DNA of 19,198 nt. Source: Salibaculum sp031581025. Lineage in GTDB: Bacteria; Pseudomonadota; Alphaproteobacteria; Rhodobacterales; Rhodobacteraceae. Shown in pieces: positions 14,233-19,198 of the stretch. The notes under the pieces are model-generated. The model was not told the DNA's origin, did not search any database, and saw only the letters and a program-made list of their open reading frames with translations. Positions within the stretch are counted from its first letter, which is position 1. Each line of letters opens with the position of its first letter. The translations under genes and the position numbers were made by a program. The stretch lies in assembly GCF_031581025.1 (NCBI RefSeq), contig NZ_JAVLCA010000045.1. One strand, 5' to 3'.

Positions 14233-14349
14233 TACCTGCGGTTTATGGCGGCCTGGCTAAACCCTGTGTCAATGGATCGCGGCGGGGCAGGCCGTCCAGG
14301 ATCGGGCCACGTCGCAATCGCGGCGCAACAAGCCATCGGAGATTTACCC

Positions 14350-14811
14350 ATGAAAACGACCCTTCTGAGCACCACCGCCGCCCTGGCCCTGGCCACATCG
14401 CCCGCACTTGCGCAATCCGCGACGGACCAGATCGTTGCCGACCTTCAAAGCCAGGGCTTTACCTACATCGAGGTCACGGAAGGCCCCAACCAGATCAAGG
14501 CCGAGGCCGTCCGCGACGGCACGAAGCTGGAAATGATCTACGATTCCGCGACCGGCGAGATCCTCAAGCAGGAGACCGAGGCCGCGGAGGGAGAATATGC
14601 CACCAGCACCGGTGTCGAGATCGACAGCGATGACGAGGACTTCCTCGACGACGACGACATGGACGAGGCCGACGACGACGAGGATGACGAGGAGGACGGC
14701 CAGGAAGACGAGGATGACGACGACCTCGACGACGATGAAGAAGACCTGGACGACGATGAGGAAGATGACGACGATGAGGGCGAGGACGATGATGAGGGCG
14801 AGGACGACTGA
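14350..14811 (+). CDS. Secreted PepSY-like protein with polyacidic tail (first copy)
   Basis: This 153-residue protein has three parts: a Sec signal peptide (1-21, cut after SPALA), a compact domain of about 55 residues (22-78), and a tail from about residue 90 to the end made almost entirely of Asp and Glu. The domain resembles a single PepSY-like module (DQIVADLQSQGF, then YDSATGEILKQE). PepSY domains are often periplasmic and protease-inhibitory or regulatory. The tail could bind divalent cations. GGAG lies eight bases before the ATG, and a longer in-frame start at 14245 lacks support. A paralogue with the same layout starts 757 bases after this gene ends, with an oxygenase gene between. 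Export is inferred from the signal peptide; function is unknown. Confidence 0.85.
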   Translation: MKTTLLSTTAALALATSPALAQSATDQIVADLQSQGFTYIEVTEGPNQIKAEAVRDGTKLEMIYDSATGEILKQETEAAEGEYATSTGVEIDSDDEDFLDDDDMDEADDDEDDEEDGQEDEDDDDLDDDEEDLDDDEEDDDDEGEDDDEGEDD

Positions 14812-14846
14812 ACCCGCACGGGAGTCTTCCTGCCGCCGCCCGTCCC

Positions 14847-14881
14847 GACCGCCCCTTCGATGCCTTGTCGGCGGGGCGGTC
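14847..14881 (+). terminator. Weak stem between the first acidic gene and the oxygenase gene
   Basis: GACCGCCCC (14847-14855) is complementary to GGGGCGGTC (14873-14881) with a 17-base loop. There is no U-tract. It may reduce readthrough or protect the upstream mRNA. It lies within the 94-base gap before the oxygenase ATG. Confidence 0.3.
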
Positions 14882-14905
14882 CGCCCGCCAATCCACAGGC
14901 CGAAA

Positions 14906-15529
14906 ATGACGCTCGAACAGACCCGGTATGAAAAGCTCTTCGCGACCCCGGTGTTCCGGTTCCGGGTGCCGGATCATGCCGCGTTCAACGCCGCCCTCCT
15001 GGAGGAGGGCGCGGGGATGCGCGCCGACACCGACGGGGCGGCGAAGTCCAACCGCGGCGGATGGCATTCCGAAGGGAACCTCTTCGACCGCGACACCGCC
15101 TGTGTCACCAGGCTGCGTCGCCTCGCGACCGAGGCGATCTTCGCGGCCAATGAACGGATCGGCGCGCAGGCCCCGCGAGAGTCACTGGCCCTGAAGATCT
15201 TCGGCTGGATGAACGCCAATCCAAAGGGGGCCTTCAACGCGCCCCACACGCACCCAGGGGCGCATTGGTCGGGCGTCTACTATGTCGCTCAGCCCGAGAT
15301 CGAGACGGGCAATTCCGGGATGATCGAATTTGTCGACCCGCGCAGCGATCTTCCGAACTGGCGCATCCTCCAGGCGCCCCCGTTTCGAATGAAACAGAAG
15401 CTGCGCCCGGCGCCGGGCGAGATGATTCTGTTCCCCTCCTACCTCGTCCATTGGGTCTATCCCAATGACACCGACGATGAACGTTGGTCGATCGCCTTCA
15501 ACGCCACCTTCCGGAAAGCCAGGACCTGA
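14906..15529 (+). CDS. 2OG-Fe(II) oxygenase family protein (TIGR02466 / 2OG-FeII_Oxy_5 type)
   Basis: This 207-residue cytoplasmic-looking protein (no signal peptide) matches the 2-oxoglutarate/Fe(II) oxygenase group TIGR02466 (PF13759) by its landmarks. These are LFATPVFRF at 11-19, GGWHS at 51-55, APHTHPGAHWSGVYYV at 112-127, MIEFVDPR at 139-146, PGEMILFPSYLVHWVYPN at 170-187, and Arg193 in ERWSIAFN. His114, His116 or His120 with His182 are likely iron ligands, and Arg193 probably holds 2-oxoglutarate; the exact triad is inferred. The substrate of this family is generally unknown. The gene lies between two genes for Asp/Glu-rich secreted proteins, so a hydroxylation role on them is imaginable but unproven. 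The ATG at 14906 gives the family's N-terminus; ribosome binding is weak (CAGG). Confidence 0.88.
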   Translation: MTLEQTRYEKLFATPVFRFRVPDHAAFNAALLEEGAGMRADTDGAAKSNRGGWHSEGNLFDRDTACVTRLRRLATEAIFAANERIGAQAPRESLALKIFGWMNANPKGAFNAPHTHPGAHWSGVYYVAQPEIETGNSGMIEFVDPRSDLPNWRILQAPPFRMKQKLRPAPGEMILFPSYLVHWVYPNDTDDERWSIAFNATFRKART

Positions 15530-15548
15530 CCCGGCCACCGCCCGGGTC
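15528..15548 (+). terminator. Hairpin at the end of the oxygenase gene
   Basis: GACCCGG (15528-15534, beginning inside the stop codon) pairs with CCGGGTC (15542-15548) over a seven-base loop and is followed by CCTTATT. It is a weak terminator at best, and may partly uncouple the next gene, which starts 20 bases later. Confidence 0.35.
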
Positions 15549-15567
15549 CCTTATTGTCAGGACACCC

Positions 15568-16098
15568 ATGCTGCGCGCTGCCCTTGTCACGATCGCCCTT
15601 TCGGCCGCCCCGGCCTTTGCCCAGAGCGTCGAGGACCAGGTCCTGATGCAATTGCAGGCCCAGGGCTTTGTCGAGATCACGATGCATCGCACCCTGCTGG
15701 GGCGGTTGCGGGTGGTGGCGACCAATGAACGCTATCGCCGCGAACTTGTCATCAACCCAAATACCGGGGCGATCCTGCGCGACTACTGGGAAGAAACGTC
15801 GGATGACGCGGGCGACGCGGACGATGACGTGCGCGTCTACGTCCCCGATGACGACTACGACGAGGACGGAGACGAGCCGGACGACAGCGATGACGAAGGA
15901 GAGGCCGGTGACAACAATGGAGATGAGGAGGGCGCCGGTGAGGACGAAGACAATGATGATGACGACGACGATGATGACGACGACGATGATGACAGTGACG
16001 ACGATGATGACGACGACGATGATGACAGTGACGACGATGATGACGAAGAAGATGATGACAGTGACGACGATGATGACGACGAAGATGACTATGATTGA
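15568..16098 (+). CDS. Secreted PepSY-like protein with polyacidic tail (second copy)
   Basis: This 176-residue paralogue of the protein at 14350-14811 has a signal peptide (1-18, cut after APAFA), a PepSY-like module (19-75) and an acidic tail of about 100 residues. Both proteins share the pattern QS-x2-DQ-x4-LQ-x-QGF at the start of the module and P/SxTGxIL at its end. The tail here is longer and ends in nearly pure aspartate broken by regular serines every 11 residues, encoded by a 33-base tandem repeat. AGGA lies five bases before the ATG. The tail is predicted to be disordered and strongly negative, and may bind Ca2+ or other cations. The HTH gene starts at or just after its stop. Function is unknown. 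Confidence 0.84.
   Translation: MLRAALVTIALSAAPAFAQSVEDQVLMQLQAQGFVEITMHRTLLGRLRVVATNERYRRELVINPNTGAILRDYWEETSDDAGDADDDVRVYVPDDDYDEDGDEPDDSDDEGEAGDNNGDEEGAGEDEDNDDDDDDDDDDDDDSDDDDDDDDDDSDDDDDEEDDDSDDDDDDEDDYD
15961..16092 (+). repeat. Four in-frame 33-base tandem repeats in the acidic tail
   Basis: Units start at 15961, 15994, 16027 and 16060, exactly 33 bases (11 codons) apart. Units 2 to 4 begin AGTGACGACGATGATGAC. Unit 1 differs from unit 2 only in its first codon (GAC for AGT), and units 3 and 4 carry a few GAC/GAT-to-GAA changes. All are in frame and encode Ser plus ten acidic residues. Confidence 0.9.
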
Positions 16099-16118
16099 TC
16101 CGGTCGCCTGACCCGTCG

Positions 16119-16676
16119 ATGTCGGCGGATCGCTTCATAGTCGCGGTGCTGGTCGTGCAGGTCGTCTGCGCGGCGTTTTTCGTGTGGACGATCCTCGAAT
16201 CCCTGCTCGGTCTGCCTCCGATCGGCTGGCAGGCCTACGAGTTGATCCAGATCGGGGCCGCCCTCGGGCTGGTCCTCGGGATCGTCATGGGCGGGATCGC
16301 CCTGCGCCGGGCGCGTCGTCGCACGGCCCGCGTCGAAGCACAGTTGCGCGCGGCCTCGGGGGCCTTCATGGACCTGATGCAGGAGCGGTTCGCCCAATGG
16401 GGCCTGACAGCGGCGGAACGGGACGTGGCGCAGTTTTCCATCAAGGGCCTGTCCACGGCCGATATCGCCGCCATGCGCGACACCTCGGAAGGTACGGTCA
16501 AGGCCCAGACGAACGCGATCTACCGCAAGGCCGGCGTCAGCGGACGCCCGCAACTGCTCAGCCTGTTCATCGAGGACCTGATGGACGGCCCGGTCACTCC
16601 GCGTCCAGGGCGTATTGCCGAAGCACCTCCAGCGGCACGATCTCCAGCGCCCGTCGATGCGTCGCCGCCAGGCTGA
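16119..16676 (+). CDS. LuxR-type HTH regulator with two N-terminal membrane helices
   Basis: This 185-residue protein (from ATG 16119) has two hydrophobic helices (about 6-29 and 40-62), an Arg-rich stretch (63-71), a short linker, and a LuxR/GerE helix-turn-helix at about 93-152. The HTH landmarks are LTAAERDVAQF, GLSTADIA, SEGTVKAQ and IYRKAGV. There is no receiver or autoinducer domain, so it looks like a membrane-anchored DNA-binding protein. A TTG at 16095 that overlaps the previous stop codon (TTGA) is a possible alternative start, giving 193 residues; neither has a strong ribosome binding site. The last 27 codons are Pro/Ala-rich and lie on top of the convergent DUF2237 gene. Position suggests control of the acidic-protein operon. 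Confidence 0.83.
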   Translation: MSADRFIVAVLVVQVVCAAFFVWTILESLLGLPPIGWQAYELIQIGAALGLVLGIVMGGIALRRARRRTARVEAQLRAASGAFMDLMQERFAQWGLTAAERDVAQFSIKGLSTADIAAMRDTSEGTVKAQTNAIYRKAGVSGRPQLLSLFIEDLMDGPVTPRPGRIAEAPPAARSPAPVDASPPG

Positions 16677-16971
16677 CCCGAGGCGCGCAACCCTCGTCGT
16701 GGGCCTGCAGGAAACGGCTGGCACAAAGGCACCACTGGTCGCCTGGGTTCAGGCCGGCAAAGCCGAACTCGGGCCGCGGGCTGCTCAGGTCGTTTCCCAC
16801 GTATTTCGAATAGGCCAGGAATTCGTCCGTCATGACCGCGCAAACGGTATGACTGCCTCGATCCTCGGCGCAGGTATTGCAGGCCCCGTCGCGGAAGAAT
16901 CCGGTCACGGGGGTCGTGGAGCACTGGGCGAGCGTTTCGCCGAGTACGTTCACGGAAGGGTCTTTTTCCAT
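16594..16971 (-). CDS. DUF2237 family protein
   Basis: This 125-residue soluble protein of unknown function matches DUF2237 (COG3651). Its landmarks are NVLGETLAQCS near 8-18, TGFFRDGACNTC at 23-34, EDRGSHTVCAVMTDEFL at 36-52, SSPRPEFGFAGLNPGDQWCLCA at 63-84 and ATHRRALE at 103-110. Seven cysteines, several in conserved positions, suggest metal or redox chemistry, but this is not established. I start it at ATG 16971, which gives the usual family length with AAGG about ten bases upstream. A GTG at 17046 overlapping the pth stop (GTGA) would add 25 Pro-rich residues and would favour coupling with pth. Its 3' end overlaps the convergent HTH gene by 83 bases. Confidence 0.85.
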   Translation of the reverse strand: MEKDPSVNVLGETLAQCSTTPVTGFFRDGACNTCAEDRGSHTVCAVMTDEFLAYSKYVGNDLSSPRPEFGFAGLNPGDQWCLCASRFLQAHDEGCAPRVSLAATHRRALEIVPLEVLRQYALDAE

Positions 16972-17042
16972 AGCTTCAAAGCCTTTGATATCTGGCACAC
17001 AAGGGGGTGGCTGCGTCTCGTCGGGCCGCGGGGCAGGCGGCG

Positions 17043-17723
17043 TCACTTGAACCGGTCCACCAGCTTCTGCAGCGTGCTGCGATCATCCGCGGGCGCAGCT
17101 TGCGGTTCGGGCACCGGGGCGGGGGCCGGTTGCGACGCCGTGGTTGCGGAGCGCGCCGGGGTCACACGCGCGGCCACGGCATTGAGGAATTTCGGACCCT
17201 CGTCCTGCGCAAGCTGGGCCGCCCCGTCCGAGATGCCGCGCATCTCGTCGTCCAGCCACTCGGCATCGGCCTTTGCGAAGTCGGACAGGACGAAGCCGGA
17301 CACCTTGTTCTTGTCGCCGGGATGCCCGACGCCCAGCCTTACCCTGTCGTAATGTGGCCCGATGTGCTGGTGGATCGAGCGCAGCCCGTTGTGGCCCGCG
17401 TGCCCGCCCCCTGATTTCAGGCGCACCTTGCCCGGTGCCAGGTCGATCTCGTCGTGGAACACCACCACGTCTGTGCTGTCGAGCTTGTAGAAGCGCATCG
17501 CCTCACCGACGGACTGGCCCGAAAGGTTCATGAAGGTCTGCGGTTTGAGCAGGATCACCTTTTCCGTGGCCAGCCGCCCCTCGGTCAGCTGGGCCCGGAA
17601 CTTGGATCGCCAGGGCGCGAAGCCATGATCCTCGGCGATCCGGTCCACGGCCATGAAGCCGATGTTGTGACGGTTGCGCGCGTATTTCGCGCCGGGGTTT
17701 CCGAGGCCGACAAAAAGTTTCAT
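17043..17723 (-). CDS. pth: Peptidyl-tRNA hydrolase
   Basis: Pth frees tRNAs from prematurely released peptidyl-tRNA. The 226-residue protein starts MKLFVGLGNPG. It has the catalytic histidine in RNRHNIGF (His19), the QTFMNLSG segment at 62-69, the HDEIDLAPG aspartate pair at 90-98, and GGGHAGHNGLRS at 105-116. An Ala/Pro-rich extension of about 40 residues after the core ends in LQKLVDRFK; such tails occur in related bacteria. ATG 17723 has AGGA five bases upstream, and a 12-codon extension is not supported. kdsA lies upstream in the same direction with an 86-base gap, and the DUF2237 gene downstream may be cotranscribed. Confidence 0.97.
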   Translation of the reverse strand: MKLFVGLGNPGAKYARNRHNIGFMAVDRIAEDHGFAPWRSKFRAQLTEGRLATEKVILLKPQTFMNLSGQSVGEAMRFYKLDSTDVVVFHDEIDLAPGKVRLKSGGGHAGHNGLRSIHQHIGPHYDRVRLGVGHPGDKNKVSGFVLSDFAKADAEWLDDEMRGISDGAAQLAQDEGPKFLNAVAARVTPARSATTASQPAPAPVPEPQAAPADDRSTLQKLVDRFK

Positions 17724-17809
17724 GGCTGTCCTATAACGCGAGCTGCGCCCCATGCACAATTCAAACGAAGCGCACCTGAAACGCGCGGCGCGTCGGCGTG
17801 CAGCCGCCG

Positions 17810-18643
17810 CTAAAGTCGAACGGGGTCCTGCTTGGCCAGACCGTCGAAGCGCATCAGCGTACCGACGAGTGCCTCCATCCGGTCCACGGGGATCATGTTC
17901 GGCCCGTCAGAGGGGGCGGTGTCCGGGGCCTCGTGCGTTTCGATGAAGACGCCCGCCACGCCCAGGCTGACCGCGGCGCGCGCCATCACCGGGGCGAATT
18001 CACGCTGGCCGCCGCTGCTGCCGCCTTGCCCACCGGGCTGCTGCACCGAATGCGTCGCGTCCATGATCACCGGGTACCCGGTCGCCGCCATTTGGGGCAG
18101 GGCCCGCATGTCAGCCACCAGCGTGTTGTAGCCGAAGGAGGTGCCGCGTTCGGTCAACAGGACCCGGTCGTTGCCGGTGCTTTCGATCTTGGAGATCACG
18201 TTGGGCATGTCCCACGGCGCCAGGAACTGCCCTTTCTTGACGTTGACCGCCGCCCCGGTTTCGCCGGCGGCCAGCAACAGGTCGGTCTGGCGACACAGGA
18301 AAGCGGGAATCTGCAGGATATCCGAAACCTCGGCCACGGGTGCGCATTGGGCTTCGGAATGGATATCGGTCAGGACCGGGCATCCGATCCTGTCCTTGAC
18401 CGCCTCAAGCACGCGCAGGCCTTCGTCGAGGCCGAGGCCCCGCTTGCCGCCCAGGGAGGTTCGGTTCGCCTTGTCGTAGCTTGCCTTGAAGACATACTGC
18501 GCGCCGTGCGTTGCGCAAATCTGCGCCATGCGCTCGGCGATCATGAGGGCGTGGGACTCGCTTTCGAGCTGGCACGGCCCGGCAATGACCGTGAGCGGGA
18601 GATCGTTGGAGACCGTGAGGGCACCGATGGAGACGTCTTTCAT
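17810..18643 (-). CDS. kdsA: 3-deoxy-8-phosphooctulonate synthase (KDO-8-phosphate synthase)
   Basis: KdsA condenses arabinose-5-phosphate and phosphoenolpyruvate to KDO-8-phosphate, the first committed step to KDO for LPS core and some capsules. The 277-residue protein has IAGPCQLES at 20-28, FKASYDKANRTS near 53-64, CRQTDLL and NVKKGQFLAPWDM in the middle, and TERGTSFGYN later. The cysteine in GPCQLES (Cys24) is the metal ligand of the metal-dependent subclass; the E. coli type has Asn there. The ATG overlaps by one base the TGA that ends the intact frame of the upstream KpsE-like gene (TGATG), which suggests translational coupling. The pairing links KDO supply to capsule export. Confidence 0.97.
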   Translation of the reverse strand: MKDVSIGALTVSNDLPLTVIAGPCQLESESHALMIAERMAQICATHGAQYVFKASYDKANRTSLGGKRGLGLDEGLRVLEAVKDRIGCPVLTDIHSEAQCAPVAEVSDILQIPAFLCRQTDLLLAAGETGAAVNVKKGQFLAPWDMPNVISKIESTGNDRVLLTERGTSFGYNTLVADMRALPQMAATGYPVIMDATHSVQQPGGQGGSSGGQREFAPVMARAAVSLGVAGVFIETHEAPDTAPSDGPNMIPVDRMEALVGTLMRFDGLAKQDPVRL

Positions 18644-18693
18644 CAGGAGCTGACCTGTTCGCGAAGGATGGAGGCGGTAAGCGAGATCATCAG

Positions 18694-19198
18694 TTAGATG
18701 CCCGAGAAGATCAGGAAGGACAACAGCGTGTTCTCGAAGGCGCGCGGATAGGTCGCTTCGTCCGGGGCCACGGGGGTGACCGAGACCGACAGGAAACGCA
18801 CCTGACGGTTGGCCTCGATGCGGGCCTGGTCCATCGCGGCCTGTGCGGCGGTGACTCGCTCGATGGCGAAGGCGTAGTTTTCCTCGGCTTCGCGCAGTTT
18901 GGCGACGACCTCGGCCTGGCTCGGGCCGCCGTTGTCGCCCTGGGACAACTGGCCGCGCAGGTCGTCGATCTGGTTTCTGATCCGGTCGAGCTCGCCCTGC
19001 ACGGCCGAGACCCGGGCCTGGTTGGGGCGCGCGTTGGATTGCAGGCTGGCCAGTTCGATCCGCTTCTCGTCCAGCCGCATTTCCAGCGCGCTGATCCGCT
19101 GCTGCAGCGCGGATACCGCGCTGGCAGGGTCCACGACCTCGGCCTCGCGCTGGATGCGCGTGAGGTTGCTCAGGGCCTCTTGCCGGTCGGCCTCGGCG
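18694..19198 (-). CDS. KpsE/Wzz-like capsule polysaccharide export protein, C-terminal part, with premature stop
   Basis: The frame is open to the window edge, so the N-terminus is missing. The visible 167 residues form a long coiled coil (heptads of Leu/Ala with Arg, Glu, Gln). A periplasmic strand segment (VRFLSVSVTPVAPDE) follows, then the start of a C-terminal membrane helix (ENTLLSFLIFSGI). This is the layout of KpsE/BexC/Wzz inner-membrane capsule export proteins. The stop TAA (18694-18696) falls inside that helix. In the same frame beyond it come LMISLTASILREQVSS and a TGA at 18643-18645 that overlaps the kdsA ATG. So the original gene very probably ended at 18643 and the TAA replaces one codon, likely Tyr. 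Truncation would remove the helix's second half. Confidence 0.8.
   Translation of the reverse strand, partial: AEADRQEALSNLTRIQREAEVVDPASAVSALQQRISALEMRLDEKRIELASLQSNARPNQARVSAVQGELDRIRNQIDDLRGQLSQGDNGGPSQAEVVAKLREAEENYAFAIERVTAAQAAMDQARIEANRQVRFLSVSVTPVAPDEATYPRAFENTLLSFLIFSGI

Noticed and set aside
14538..14891. Poly-Ser frames, and poly-His/Arg frames at 15752-16138, opposite the acidic tails
   Set aside because: They are the reverse reading of GAC/GAT/GAG runs and have no start context.

Overview
The window is high-GC, densely coded chromosomal DNA from an alphaproteobacterium, most likely a marine Rhodobacteraceae (Roseobacter-type) species. This rests on the protein sequences, on the gene orders phoH-ybeY-corC-lnt and cmk-rpsA-ihfB-lapA-trpF-trpB, and on a probable SAM/SAH riboswitch in front of metK, a class known mainly from Rhodobacterales. 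Most of the window is housekeeping.

Layout. Bases 191-4222 (+) carry phoH, ybeY, corC and lnt: RNA/ribosome maturation, then a CBS-domain protein overlapping apolipoprotein N-acyltransferase. A SAM/SAH riboswitch at 4244-4290 controls metK (4297-5478). A terminator separates metK from the opposing doxX-like gene (5535-5957, -). Then follow trmB, aroA and cmk (+), and rpsA with a clear promoter, a structured leader and a strong terminator. ihfB, lapA-like and trpF (+) come next. The 414-base trpF-trpB gap holds a small reading frame broken by one TAG and an array of four back-to-back palindromes. trpB ends near 14190.

The accessory-looking part is 14350-16676 (+). It holds two secreted PepSY-like paralogues with very long Asp/Glu tails, a 2OG-Fe(II) oxygenase gene between them, and a LuxR-type HTH protein with two N-terminal membrane helices. 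This four-gene unit is the best candidate for an undescribed system. Its last gene runs 83 bases into the convergent DUF2237 gene.

The right end is on the minus strand: a KpsE/Wzz-like capsule export gene (entering from beyond the window), kdsA, pth and a DUF2237 gene. The KpsE-like gene has an in-frame TAA inside its C-terminal membrane helix. Beyond it the frame continues for 16 codons to a TGA that overlaps the kdsA start codon, so the stop is either a recent nonsense mutation or a sequence error. No rRNA, tRNA, CRISPR array, insertion sequence or prophage gene was seen.
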